Below are positions 41,315 to 50,201 of a stretch of 64,000 bases of DNA, one piece after another. Source of the stretch: Bacillota bacterium (GTDB lineage: Bacteria > Bacillota > Clostridia > Oscillospirales > Ruminococcaceae). The position numbers were made by a program, and so were the translations under genes. The stretch lies in assembly GCA_023391875.1 (NCBI GenBank), contig JAEWAB010000004.1:434001-498000 (forward strand). The letters run 5' to 3'. Position 1 is the stretch's first letter. Each line of letters begins with the position of its first letter. The notes under the pieces are model-generated. The model saw nothing but the letters and a program-made list of their open reading frames with translations, had not been told where the DNA came from and ran no database searches.

Positions 41315-41345
41315 TTGACTTAGAGTGAACTTAAAGGGCTACAAT
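41315..41345 (+). promoter_or_regulatory. Aldo/keto reductase promoter, MerR type with 19-base spacer and operator site 2
   Basis: TTGACT (41315-41320), 19-base spacer, TACAAT (41340-41345). The operator CTTAGAGT-GA-ACTTAAAG (41319-41336) fills the spacer and is nearly the same as site 1. Over-long spacing is the mark of promoters activated by MerR-type DNA distortion. Confidence 0.85.
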
Positions 41346-41378
41346 AGGGGTAATCTACAACAGGAGGACAAGCAAACC

Positions 41379-42506
41379 ATGTTAATGCGCAACTATAAAA
41401 ACACCGGTCTCTCAGTATCTGCGCTCGGCCTTGGCTGTATGCGTCTGCCCAAGGTCAGCCCCGATAAAGAGGACATTAACTATGCACGCGCACAGGAGAT
41501 TGTCGATTACGCCTTTGCGCACGGCATCAACTACTTCGATACCGCCCACATGTACCACGGCGGTAAGTCGGAGGAGTTTGTAGGCCACGCGCTGCAGAAA
41601 TACGACCGTAAAAGCTACTTCCTCGCAACCAAGATGCCTATCTGGATGGCCAACACCCCCGCCGATGTGGAGCGCATCTTTAACCGTCAGCTTGAGCTAT
41701 GTAAAACCGATTATTTTGACTTTTACCTTATACACGCCTTAAACAAGGAAAACTATAAAAAGTGTAAGGAATTTGGCGTATATGAGTTTCTGGAAAAGAA
41801 GAAGCGCGAAGGGGCTATCCGCCATCTGGGCTTCTCGTTCCATGACGTGCCCGCCCAGCTTGAAGTCATCTGCGATGAGTATGCGTGGGATTTTGCACAG
41901 ATACAGCTTAACTACCTCGACTGGGAGATGCAAAACGCGAAGCGGCAGTATGAAATCCTAGAGCGTCATCAAATTCCCTGCATTATTATGGAGCCGGTGC
42001 GCGGCGGAACGCTTGCCAGCCCCTGCGAGGCCGCGAACAAGCTGTTTCAGGCGGCAAGCCCCGAGAAGAGCATCGCGTCGTGGGCCATCCGCTACGCGGC
42101 GTCCCTACCCAATGTGCTTACCGTGTTAAGCGGTATGTCCAATATAGAGCAGATCGTCGACAACGTAAAGACCATGACCGATTTTGAGCCGCTCAGCGAG
42201 CGGGAATACGCCGTTATCGACAGCGCGGTTGCCGCCTATAAGGCGAAGGATACCGTTCCCTGCACCGGCTGCCGCTACTGCATGGATTGCCCGAGCGGCG
42301 TTGAGATTCCCAAGATGTTCTCGCTTTACAACCGCTACGCGGTAGACCAGGACGCCGACGCCTACCGCCGCGCGTTAGGCGAGGTACCCGCCTCCGAGCT
42401 TGCGGCAAACTGCGTCGCTTGCGGTCTCTGCGCACAGCACTGCCCTCAGGCCATCGCCATCCCCGAAAAGCTCGCGATGATACGCGACCTTACGGCGCGG
42501 CTGTAA
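41379..42506 (+). CDS. Aldo/keto reductase with C-terminal ferredoxin-type 2x[4Fe-4S] domain
   Basis: 375 aa. N-terminal AKR barrel with MRNYKNTGLSVSALGLGCMRLP, catalytic DTAHMYHGGKSEEF (Asp, Tyr) and a His in YLIHAL. The C-terminus has CTGCRYCMDCPSG and CVACGLCAQHCPQA, two 4Fe-4S sites, so electrons may come from ferredoxin-like chemistry. Such AKRs are common in Clostridia. ATG 41379 follows AGGAGGAC; the frame to 41325 is not needed. MerR-controlled. Confidence 0.94.
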   Translation: MLMRNYKNTGLSVSALGLGCMRLPKVSPDKEDINYARAQEIVDYAFAHGINYFDTAHMYHGGKSEEFVGHALQKYDRKSYFLATKMPIWMANTPADVERIFNRQLELCKTDYFDFYLIHALNKENYKKCKEFGVYEFLEKKKREGAIRHLGFSFHDVPAQLEVICDEYAWDFAQIQLNYLDWEMQNAKRQYEILERHQIPCIIMEPVRGGTLASPCEAANKLFQAASPEKSIASWAIRYAASLPNVLTVLSGMSNIEQIVDNVKTMTDFEPLSEREYAVIDSAVAAYKAKDTVPCTGCRYCMDCPSGVEIPKMFSLYNRYAVDQDADAYRRALGEVPASELAANCVACGLCAQHCPQAIAIPEKLAMIRDLTARL

Positions 42507-42540
42507 CCTAGTAAAGGTACGCACACACAAATAAATACTT

Positions 42541-42572
42541 GCAGGCTGTTCGGTTTGTACCGGGCAGCCTGT
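42541..42572 (+). terminator. Terminator of the aldo/keto reductase gene
   Basis: GCAGGCTG pairs with CAGCCTGTT, with inner CGGT/ACCG pairing, followed by AGTTTTG. Confidence 0.7.
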
Positions 42573-42664
42573 TAGTTTTGTGCACAAAAGCCCTCCGCAG
42601 CTAATATGATGTAACAGCCGTGTTGTGCGGTATGTCTGTCCGTTAATCTGCAGGGGGGATTTAT

Positions 42665-43672
42665 TTGAGTATGAATCGCAGCAGTGGGTACGCCTATGGC
42701 GGTCTGGAGGATATCCGCGCCCGGTACGGCGGCGAGCGGCTGAGAAGCTATTTCAGGGAGGTAGCCGCGCGCCGCAGGCAGCAGGCCGTAACGCTTGTGA
42801 ATGACCGTGGGCTGCTGTTTTACAGCCTGTACTTGCTTATGCCGGAGATTGAATCACAGGGGATGGTTTTGCAGCTGGATGCCCGCAACCTCGAAGCGTT
42901 TCGGGTGAGCGCCACGGTGCTGAAAGACCCTCGGTTACAGCAAAGCGTTCAAACTGTTCCCGAGGCGGATGCTCAAACCCAGCATAACGTTTTAAAATGG
43001 ATGCTTCAAACCGGCGCTGCCGACGACGGGGTGGATAACAGCTTTGACGGCGTGCTGGACGCCGCCGCGGCGCTGCTCAGCCGCCATTATAAGGATTCCA
43101 ATGTCCTGCCCATCATGGCGGACCTTATCTTTAAGCGCAACCGAAGCAGCCACCTCATTCATGATATCGCGTGGGCCTACTTTTCGTCCTGTGACCCGCT
43201 GACCCTTCGGCTGGTGGCGGGGTATCTCCGTTCTTCCAGCGATCAGGACTACGAGCTTGCCTGCCTGCTGCTTGGGCTTAACCCGCTTCCGCCTGACAGT
43301 AGGGCCGCGGAGCAGCAGAAGCAGTATACCGACTACATCCGTTGGCTGGGCGAAAACTACGATTACTTATATGCCACGGGCGAAAGCTTTCAGCAAACCA
43401 GCAACCCAATGCCATTTGTTGTAAACCCGGAGGCGAAATACCTCGGCAAGGCCGTTTCTCCCGCCGAGAACACGTTGCTTGCCCCGCTTACAGCGGAGGA
43501 AAACGCCCTGCTTGATGAGGTGAACCGCCTTGCGCCGGAGGATATCTACCTGCTTACCGATTATTCGGCAAGGCTGCGGGAGAAGAGCCTCGGCGAATGG
43601 CGGCAATTGTTAATTCGCCCGGTTTCAGAGCAGCTTGCCGCTGCGAGGGCTGCAGCGGGAGGTGCCGTATGA
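42665..43672 (+). CDS. Protein of unknown function, coupled to spore-coat transglutaminase
   Basis: 335 aa, not recognised. It is soluble, without signal peptide or membrane segment. The N-terminus is rich in Gly/Arg/Tyr (MSMNRSSGYAYGGLEDIR), the middle has helix-rich repeats (LLSRHYKDSNVLPIMADLIF and similar to GYLRSSSDQDYELA), and the C-terminus is Ala-rich. TTG 42665 has a GGGGGG site about 7 bases before; ATG 42671 is also possible. Its stop overlaps the start of tgl in ATGA, so the two are translationally coupled. That context suggests a spore-coat protein, perhaps a cross-linking partner or substrate (inference). Confidence 0.75.
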   Translation: MSMNRSSGYAYGGLEDIRARYGGERLRSYFREVAARRRQQAVTLVNDRGLLFYSLYLLMPEIESQGMVLQLDARNLEAFRVSATVLKDPRLQQSVQTVPEADAQTQHNVLKWMLQTGAADDGVDNSFDGVLDAAAALLSRHYKDSNVLPIMADLIFKRNRSSHLIHDIAWAYFSSCDPLTLRLVAGYLRSSSDQDYELACLLLGLNPLPPDSRAAEQQKQYTDYIRWLGENYDYLYATGESFQQTSNPMPFVVNPEAKYLGKAVSPAENTLLAPLTAEENALLDEVNRLAPEDIYLLTDYSARLREKSLGEWRQLLIRPVSEQLAAARAAAGGAV

Positions 43673-44427
43673 TTTCTATTAACGGAAGTCCTGCCGACAC
43701 CGCCGCATTAGCCGCCCAGCTTCCATCAGGCGGAATCGAGCGGCAGATACTAAATACCCTTGCCGCCAGCGAAACGACCTATCGCTACGACTCCGAAAAG
43801 GAGCTGTTATTTGAATTAAAGCTTCGACGTGAGATTATTAACGCGGCAAACGATCTTAACAAAAGCGGCCTGGCATTTTCGGTGTTCCGCGAAGCCAGGG
43901 CCAACCCCGATTATTGGATTACAAGCGACGAGGGCGGGTTCCAGCTCAAAAACGGCGTAGCGCCCGCCGCCGCCATCCGCGATATCTATACAAACGGCAG
44001 AAAATACGCCAATGAATGTGCCACCGCCATGCAGATAGTCTACCTGAAGGCACTGCTCGAAGTCTTTGGCGATGAGCGTTTTAACAGTCTTTTTGGCAAC
44101 CTCTATCTGATGAACTGGCATAGAATCCACCGCAATATACGCGAGGTGGGGCAGATGAGCCCCGAAGAGGATTACCTGCCGGGCGACCGGCGTTATTTCG
44201 ATAACCCGGATGTCGACACCAGTACCCCCGAGTGGCAGGGCGAGAATGTCATCGACCTGGGCGGCGGGATGTATTACGGCCACGGTATGGGCAAGCGCAA
44301 TGCTGCCGGCATTATTACGGCGCTTAACCGCAACCGCCGGGAAGGCGCCCGGCGGGAAGCATACCTGATGCAGTCGGCGGGGCGTCCCAACTTTAAAAGG
44401 CTTTTTAACCTTTACAATAACCCTTGA
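43669..44427 (+). CDS. tgl: Protein-glutamine gamma-glutamyltransferase (spore coat, Tgl)
   Basis: 252 aa. Transglutaminase that makes epsilon-(gamma-glutamyl)lysine cross-links in the spore coat (GerQ in Bacillus). The sequence aligns well with B. subtilis Tgl as I know it: LLFELKLRREIINAA, SGLAFSVF, AIRDIYTNG, the catalytic NECATAM (C117), WQGENVIDLGGGMYYGHGMG. ATG 43669 follows GGGAGG by 7 bases; the 24-residue upstream frame lies in the previous gene and is not Tgl-like. Strong evidence that the organism makes spores. Confidence 0.95.
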   Translation: MISINGSPADTAALAAQLPSGGIERQILNTLAASETTYRYDSEKELLFELKLRREIINAANDLNKSGLAFSVFREARANPDYWITSDEGGFQLKNGVAPAAAIRDIYTNGRKYANECATAMQIVYLKALLEVFGDERFNSLFGNLYLMNWHRIHRNIREVGQMSPEEDYLPGDRRYFDNPDVDTSTPEWQGENVIDLGGGMYYGHGMGKRNAAGIITALNRNRREGARREAYLMQSAGRPNFKRLFNLYNNP

Positions 44428-44437
44428 CCTAGCTTCA

Positions 44438-44476
44438 TGAACCGCCAAGCCGTTTTGGCTTGGCGGTTCATTTTTT
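44438..44476 (+). terminator. Terminator of the unknown/tgl operon
   Basis: TGAACCGCCAAGCC pairs perfectly with GGCTTGGCGGTTCA around GTTTT, followed by TTTTTT. Confidence 0.95.
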
Positions 44477-44614
44477 AGCAGTAAAAACCATGAAGGGATG
44501 CCAAAATTATGTAGAAAATCTGCCTTCATAGAAACTTTATTTTCGCGACATAAAATCTTTACACAAAAGGGATGCCGCATACCGATAAAACCGTTATAAT
44601 AAGCCTTGAATTGA

Positions 44615-44755
44615 TTTAAATACGAATTCTTTTACCCCGTCTTTAGCGTGGAGCAACAACGCTTTGCGTCGTTGCAGAAAGCGTATTGAACAGTAATTCG
44701 ACGGCTTAAAGCCTGGAGGGGATTTTATCCCCTTTTTAAATGGAATTTAGTATAA
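44615..44755. repeat. Intergenic repeat (MITE-like), copy 1
   Basis: About 141 bases closely matching 59220-59381. Left end TTTAAATACGAATTC, right end TGGAATTTAGTATAA; the ends are imperfect inverted repeats of each other. Inside are GGAGCAACAACGC followed by GTCGTTGC (hairpin), GTATTGAACAGTAATTCG, ACGGCTTAAAGCC and a GGGGATTTTATCCCC hairpin. Ends just before the next gene's ribosome site. Confidence 0.8.
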
Positions 44756-44769
44756 GGGAGACTATGCCC

Positions 44770-45351
44770 ATGAACCTGCATTCCCACCTGAGAATGGCAT
44801 CTGGGGTTATGAAACTTTATATACGAGAGCAGCGCTTTACCGAGCGGCTTGCATTCTTGTTCGGCAATATTCAGCCCGACCTGATCGGGAGCTTTATGTT
44901 TACGCCTCACAGTGCCGCAGCACGGGGGAACGCGTTTGAGAAGAAGGTTAAAAACTGCATAGACGGCTTGGTATACGCAAGGCACGGCGGAGTTTTTACG
45001 AATATTCGGCTCGGCATCCTCTGCCACTTCCTCGCGGATTTTTTTTGTTATCCCCACAATGAGGACGTGATGACCTCGCGCGCGCACATCGGTTATGAAA
45101 TGGCCATCACCAAGCTGCTCAAGGGCAAAGGTCACATGTACGCGGCGGTGCTCAGGCCTGCGGGCAGAACGGAGGAGATACTCGAAAAGATTTGGGCCGC
45201 TCATGAGGAGTACCGCACCCGCCCCTCCAACCCCGAGCGTGATATCGCCTACGCGGTGGGGATGTGTGCCTACCTGTTCGGTTCCGCCGACAGCATTGCG
45301 CGCTTAAACCGCGCCGACGTGCTGCCGCTGGCTGAGCCTGTAACCGCATAG
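44770..45351 (+). CDS. Zinc-dependent phospholipase C family protein
   Basis: 193 aa with His/Asp sites typical of the family: MNLHSHLRMASG near the start, GNIQPDL, and LGILCHFLADFFCYPHNED with further His in SRAHIGYE. Small cytosolic relatives of this fold are common in Clostridia and their substrate is uncertain. I start at ATG 44770, about 9 bases from AAGGGAG; ATG 44764 is an alternative. The longer frame to 44740 would start inside the upstream repeat, so it is probably spurious. Confidence 0.8.
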   Translation: MNLHSHLRMASGVMKLYIREQRFTERLAFLFGNIQPDLIGSFMFTPHSAAARGNAFEKKVKNCIDGLVYARHGGVFTNIRLGILCHFLADFFCYPHNEDVMTSRAHIGYEMAITKLLKGKGHMYAAVLRPAGRTEEILEKIWAAHEEYRTRPSNPERDIAYAVGMCAYLFGSADSIARLNRADVLPLAEPVTA

Positions 45352-45402
45352 AACCGTTTGTCGAATTTTCAGCGATTTACACTTATTTTACTTGCCCATG
45401 AC

Positions 45403-45429
45403 AAAAGCCGCCTGTCTCAGGCGGCTTTT
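45403..45429 (+). terminator. Terminator before the EAL/GGDEF gene
   Basis: AAAAGCCGCCTG pairs perfectly with CAGGCGGCTTTT around TCT. Confidence 0.9.
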
Positions 45430-45504
45430 CTATGTTATGCTTTCATTAATGAAAAGAACTGAATGCGGGCGGAGTGAGCGCTCTGCAGGGGGAAGAATGA
45501 CAGA

Positions 45505-47283
45505 ATGGACGACCATGAAACACCTAAGCGCCCGTCGCGTGTTCCGGGCGAGCTTGAAAAACAACTTTGTAACATTATCGATAATGCGCAGATAAAAACC
45601 GTATTTCAGCCCGTGGTTTCTCTTCGCGACGGGAGTATATTCGGCTATGAGGCACTCAGCCGCGGCCCTGCGGATACCCCGCTGCAAAACCCCGACGCGC
45701 TTTTCGGCATTGCCAGACAATGCGGCAAGCTGTGGGAGCTTGAACAGCTCTGCCGTACCCGCGTACTGGAGACCGCGTTTCAGCTGGATTCTTCGGTAAA
45801 GCTCTTTTTAAACGTAGACCCCCACATCATACACGACGAAAAATTCAGGCAGGGCTTTACGAAGGAGTATCTTCATAATTATAACATCAGCAGCGAGGAT
45901 ATTATCTTTGAGATTACCGAAAAGAATGTGGTGGATGATGTCGAAGGGTTTAAAAAGACCATCGAAAATTACAAAGACCAAAGCTATAAGATAGCCATCG
46001 ATGACGCGGGCGCGGGGTATTCGGGACTTAATATGATCAGCGACATTCACCCGCATTATATTAAGCTGGATATGAACCTTGTACGCTCCATAGACGGCGA
46101 TAACTTTAAAAAGGCACTGGTTAAAAGCTTCTGCGAGTTTTGCCGTACCTCCAACGTCTTCTTGATTGCCGAGGGCATCGAAACGGTGGATGAGTTGTAT
46201 ACCCTCATCGACATCGGCGTGCACTATGGGCAGGGGTATTTTCTGCAGCGTCCCTGCGCGGAGATCGGCGTGGTGGATCAAGCGGCGCTGGCACACATTA
46301 AAAAACACAACGCGCAGAAAAACCACCTGCATAACAATGTGCGGCACCTTTATATCGGCAATTTAAGCTGCGATAACGAAACCGCTCACCCCTTCCAGCT
46401 TACGCAGGACGTTTACAACATCTTTTTGGAGCAGCCCAACCTTATCGGTATCACCATTGTCGGGCAGGGCAGGGTAGAGGGCGTGGTGACCAAAACGCGC
46501 ATCAACCTCATGATGAGCGGCCAGTACGGCTACAGCCTGCACGCGCGCAGGCCGATCAGCCACGTGATGGACAGGGAAGCGCTGGTGGTAGACTTCACGA
46601 CCCCCATCGATATCGTTACCAACCTCGCGATGTCGCGCCCCAACGACAGCCTGTACGACTTTATCATCGTCACCAAGGACGAGCAGTACCACGGGGTCGT
46701 GACCATTAAAACACTGCTTGAAAAAACCATGGAGATCGAGGTCAACAACGCCATCCATCTAAACCCGCTTTCGGGGCTGCCGGGCAATGCGCTGATACAG
46801 CTGCATCTGGAGCAGTGTGTGGGCAATGGCAAGGCCTTCACCATCCTTTATTTTGATATAGATAACTTCAAGGCGTATAACGATGTTTACGGCTTTGAAA
46901 ACGGAGACAAGGTGCTTATCTTTGTGGCGCAGCTGCTGAAAGACTGCGTTAACTCCTCCGAGTTTGTAGGGCATATCGGCGGCGACGATTTCGTCGGTAT
47001 CCTCTCCGACTATGAGTATGAGGAGATATGCAACAATATTATCCATGCCTTTGACGCGGGCATCCCACGGTTCTATTCCGAGGCGGATGTCGCAAGCGGC
47101 CATATCATTGCCAAGAACAGGCGCGGGGAAGAAGAACAGTTCCCCTTGATGACGGTTTCGATTGCCGGTGTCACCAACCGCGCCCATCAATATAAAGACA
47201 TCTACGAGCTTACCGAACAAGCGGGAAGGCTGAAGAAAAAATGCAAGCAGTGCTGGAAAAGCTGCGTTTGCGTAGATGAATAG
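45505..47283 (+). CDS. EAL-CBS-GGDEF cyclic-di-GMP signalling protein
   Basis: 592 aa, no membrane segment. EAL domain (about 22-265): YEALSRGP, LFLNVDPH, ITEKN, DDAGAGYSGL, LIAEGIE; most catalytic residues look present. A CBS pair (about 285-410) may bind a nucleotide. The GGDEF domain (about 420-592) has GGDDF (492-496) and YFDIDNFKAYND, likely active or degenerate. The arrangement matches proteins that degrade or sense c-di-GMP. GGGGGAAG lies before ATG 45505. No c-di-GMP target is visible nearby. Confidence 0.93.
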   Translation: MDDHETPKRPSRVPGELEKQLCNIIDNAQIKTVFQPVVSLRDGSIFGYEALSRGPADTPLQNPDALFGIARQCGKLWELEQLCRTRVLETAFQLDSSVKLFLNVDPHIIHDEKFRQGFTKEYLHNYNISSEDIIFEITEKNVVDDVEGFKKTIENYKDQSYKIAIDDAGAGYSGLNMISDIHPHYIKLDMNLVRSIDGDNFKKALVKSFCEFCRTSNVFLIAEGIETVDELYTLIDIGVHYGQGYFLQRPCAEIGVVDQAALAHIKKHNAQKNHLHNNVRHLYIGNLSCDNETAHPFQLTQDVYNIFLEQPNLIGITIVGQGRVEGVVTKTRINLMMSGQYGYSLHARRPISHVMDREALVVDFTTPIDIVTNLAMSRPNDSLYDFIIVTKDEQYHGVVTIKTLLEKTMEIEVNNAIHLNPLSGLPGNALIQLHLEQCVGNGKAFTILYFDIDNFKAYNDVYGFENGDKVLIFVAQLLKDCVNSSEFVGHIGGDDFVGILSDYEYEEICNNIIHAFDAGIPRFYSEADVASGHIIAKNRRGEEEQFPLMTVSIAGVTNRAHQYKDIYELTEQAGRLKKKCKQCWKSCVCVDE

Positions 47284-47706
47284 GCTTACCCCCCATCTCC
47301 TTGGCTAAGGAGCTAAATTGCTAACTTCCTTTCTTAATTTCCAATACTCTTTCCTTATCCCTTTTGCGTATAAATGGCAACATTTCCGCGCAAAAGGGGC
47401 ACCAGTAGGTGCCGACAATCTTTTACGAACACTTAAGGGGGCGTTTTACAACGCCCCCTTCCGCAAATACTTATGTACAGATTCATTTAGATAACAATAC
47501 ACTATGTATGATAAGTGTATTAATTCTGGCATGTCGAGGCAATGATTATTACTACTGAGTAGTTTTACTTCTGCCTCTTTTACGACAGAATGATTACCTG
47601 CTTGATTCGTTTATCAATATTCTTTGATAGTTAAAGCTCTCCCGATGTCTTATACCGCTCGTTCTCAGCCAGTAACGTTTGACCTTCAACTTTGGCAAGG
47701 AATTAG
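47284..47706. other. Intergenic region with terminator
   Basis: About 420 bases with no supported gene. AAGGGGGCGTT (47435-47445) pairs with AACGCCCCCTT (47450-47460), a likely end for the EAL/GGDEF gene; from here to about 50.2 kb base composition becomes clearly AT-richer. Confidence 0.6.
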
Positions 47707-48246
47707 CTATAAGTCAAGCTGGTCAAGGAATATGCTGCCTATCAACATGTCTGCTTCTTCCGGTGCGAAGGCATCTGCTAATATTTTAATGCCAACATAT
47801 ACATCCAGTTCTTTACTATATACCAATACTCCAATATCGGAATCCGCGTTCTTTAACGTCGAAACTGTTATACCCTTCTTTTGTCGTTCTTCCTCTTCGC
47901 TTAAACTCCAGTCGGTGCTTTCGCTATTCATTATTCTTTTGTAAATTTCAGCGGCCGAATTCTGATTCGAGGATATTTCAACGCTATCACATACAATGTT
48001 GCCAACTATACTATTGTTACGATAGATAAGGGTTTCACGTTGTATTTCTTTGTCGTTGCCGCTCGCCGTAGTCAGTTCAACATCTGGAGGTATATTAAGA
48101 GTCAGCGCAATTATCGCGTTTGCCTTATCTGGGGACGGGAAATTCACAGTTGTGTTATGATATATGGTTTTGTTATTGCAGCCGACAAGAACGACACATA
48201 AAATTAATATAATTCCACCCAATTTGCTTTTCATTTTGAATTTCAT
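47707..48246 (-). CDS. Lipoprotein of unknown function
   Basis: 179 aa with a lipoprotein signal (MKFKMKSKLGGIILILCVVLVGC, lipobox LVGC by its last four residues). The rest is polar, with a late LGIKILADAFAPEEADMLIGS-like segment (VGIKILADAF). It follows an ECF sigma/DUF4367 pair in the same direction, 79 bases behind the latter, and may be part of the same stress-response unit. Low GC content compared with most of the window. No family recognised. Confidence 0.75.
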   Translation of the reverse strand: MKFKMKSKLGGIILILCVVLVGCNNKTIYHNTTVNFPSPDKANAIIALTLNIPPDVELTTASGNDKEIQRETLIYRNNSIVGNIVCDSVEISSNQNSAAEIYKRIMNSESTDWSLSEEEERQKKGITVSTLKNADSDIGVLVYSKELDVYVGIKILADAFAPEEADMLIGSIFLDQLDL

Positions 48247-48325
48247 AATAAATCCTCCTTGTTATTAGGCTTTTACCTATATAACGTACAAGGAGGAGAA
48301 ATGTGACATGTTTTTTGCGAGAATT

Positions 48326-49276
48326 TTATATTTCTATATTTTCCAGTATTTTTGAAGCTTCTTCATAGCTGATTTGCCCAATAATGTTGAATTCAAATCC
48401 GTTTTTCTGCCATATAAGATAGCAAAAACCATCTTTCTCCCACCAATAAGCAATTTGTTCGTTAAAAATCACTTCATTGATTTGCACACCTTCAGTATCA
48501 AATTGAATAGGAGAGCCTGTAGGTATGCTTGCATTGATAGATAGGACTTTTCCGAATTGGTCTTCATAACTATATACTATCATTGGGTCGGCTTCAAATA
48601 AATCAGTAAGTGTAAATCCATCAGGGATATAGTTTAATTCCATATGTTTTAATTGTTCAAAGTCTGATTGTTCCGAATCGAGAACATGTACGGCACTAAA
48701 TCGGCTAAACAAGGGAAATGTTTCCACGAGCCAATTGAAGAATCGTGACCTCAGTTCTGCACTTACTGAAATTGCCATAAGCAAACTCATACTGGCTGCA
48801 ATCAATGCAATGCCTACACGTTTTAGAGCGATGTGGCTATTACATTGTTTTGCCGCCTTTATTTCTTTTAACACTTTTCTAAAATTATTAGAATAATGAG
48901 GCCTTTTTACGGTGATGTCTACGTTATAATTCAGCATATATTTATCCATTGCCACATTTACTGCTTTCTCCATGCTGCTTTTTGCAATAAATTGTTCGTC
49001 AGTTAATCTTAGTGAATAGGCCAAAAGTGTTTCAGCATACCTTAATTTTTGTTTTGCATAGCGGATAGACAATATGTTTTCAACTGTATTAGAGTCAAAA
49101 TAAAAAATGTACTTCATAAATAAAAGGAATTTCATATATTCTGGCAGTAGCAATATTTTTTCTGTTAATTCGCTGATATCTATTATGTCAACTTCAAATC
49201 TGCCCTCAGACCCATAGTTGTGCTCTATGATAGATTGCTGAAATGTTATCCTAAAAAACTCGGCGTCGTTACACAT
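48326..49276 (-). CDS. DUF4367-type membrane protein, likely anti-sigma factor
   Basis: 316 aa: a cytoplasmic N-terminal half with helices (about 1-160), one transmembrane segment (about 165-185, VGIALIAASMSLLMAISV), and an outer part with the DUF4367 pattern (YIPDGFTLTD, VYSYEDQFGKVLSI, IGQISYEEA). Overlaps the preceding sigma factor gene by 8 bases, so it is a probable anti-sigma or signal protein that holds the sigma factor. AT-rich. Confidence 0.8.
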   Translation of the reverse strand: MCNDAEFFRITFQQSIIEHNYGSEGRFEVDIIDISELTEKILLLPEYMKFLLFMKYIFYFDSNTVENILSIRYAKQKLRYAETLLAYSLRLTDEQFIAKSSMEKAVNVAMDKYMLNYNVDITVKRPHYSNNFRKVLKEIKAAKQCNSHIALKRVGIALIAASMSLLMAISVSAELRSRFFNWLVETFPLFSRFSAVHVLDSEQSDFEQLKHMELNYIPDGFTLTDLFEADPMIVYSYEDQFGKVLSINASIPTGSPIQFDTEGVQINEVIFNEQIAYWWEKDGFCYLIWQKNGFEFNIIGQISYEEASKILENIEI

Positions 49277-49826
49277 TTACATAGCCCTCTTCTGAATATA
49301 ATTTTTGCAGTTTTTCCAAAGCTCTTTGGAGTCGTTTCCTGGCAGTAACTTCAGTAATGTTCATTATGGCGCCTATGTCTTTATATGACATTTCCTCTCC
49401 TAATCTTGATTCAAGTAAATATTTATCTTCTGATGGTAATTTTTTAATGAGCTTAAGTAACAAATCTTTGTCATGCCTTCTAAAGAAAATTTCTTCAGTT
49501 GCATCAGTAGAAAATGCTTGTATTTCATCAATATTGTCTATAGTAACCGTTTTATTGTTCTTACGTTTAATATCAATGGATGAATTTTTCAAGATAATAA
49601 CGCAGAAAGGCAGCATTTCGTGACATGGAATTTTTTTGATCCGGTCAACATTATCCATAATCTTTAGAAAAGTCTGCTCCAGCGCATCCTCAGCATCTTG
49701 TTTTGAATGTAGAATACTGAAAGATATATTATATAGTTTTACATGATGCTCAGAAAAAATTTTATTAATTATATCTCTCTCATCATCTGAAAGAGCACCC
49801 AACATGATAATTATCAATTTTAACAT
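49269..49826 (-). CDS. ECF-type sigma-70 factor
   Basis: 185 aa. Region 2 is seen as FSEHHVKLYNISFSILHSKQDAEDALEQTF (start FSEHHVKLYN) and region 4 as LPSEDKYLLESRLGEEMSYKDIGAIMN (core MSYKDIGAIMN) with a helix-turn-helix. ATG 49826 follows GGAGGT closely (2 bases), and the in-frame TTG 49835 overlaps that site. It is the first gene of the AT-rich trio and may auto-regulate it. No target promoter consensus can be derived from one site. Confidence 0.88.
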   Translation of the reverse strand: MLKLIIIMLGALSDDERDIINKIFSEHHVKLYNISFSILHSKQDAEDALEQTFLKIMDNVDRIKKIPCHEMLPFCVIILKNSSIDIKRKNNKTVTIDNIDEIQAFSTDATEEIFFRRHDKDLLLKLIKKLPSEDKYLLESRLGEEMSYKDIGAIMNITEVTARKRLQRALEKLQKLYSEEGYVNV

Positions 49827-50201
49827 TACCTCCAATTAAGCGAAACATTTATTCTACCCAATTTATAGTTCTATAGTTCTATTTTACCACAAATAGAGAA
49901 GATTCTAAAATTTTTGCTAAATTTATGGTTCACTTGTCGTCTTATCTTTTAATTTTTCTACTTGATTATCTGACAGCAGAAAATCAGGCCTGTTCCGGCA
50001 TGCCCTGCTCAACGGCTACCTTCTCGTTTTGGTTGAAATAGGAGTAAAGATATCACATACCAAACACGATACACCGCATATGCTAGTTTGTGCCCAATAA
50101 ACTTTTTAAGAATAATTATCAAAAAGAGCTTGACTAAACTATACCAACATGGTATATTAAGTTTAAGGAAATAATTATCACCGCAAAAGGAGGATTTTAA
50201 A
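49827..50201. other. AT-rich intergenic region
   Basis: About 375 bases; very AT-rich near 49840-49950. The promoter of the 50-aa gene is the only element I can support. No matched repeats to mark the island's edge were found. Confidence 0.5.
50130..50158 (+). promoter_or_regulatory. Promoter of the 50-aa gene with an inverted repeat
   Basis: TTGACT, 17-base spacer, TATATT. The spacer holds TATACC-AACAT-GGTATA (50140-50156), a 6-5-6 repeat that ends in the -10. Confidence 0.7.

Noticed and set aside
44740..44769. Start of the PLC-like gene at 44740, and of the U32 gene at 59285 or 59366
   Set aside because: These starts lie in the intergenic repeat; the shared MEFSI residues come from the repeat, not from protein homology.
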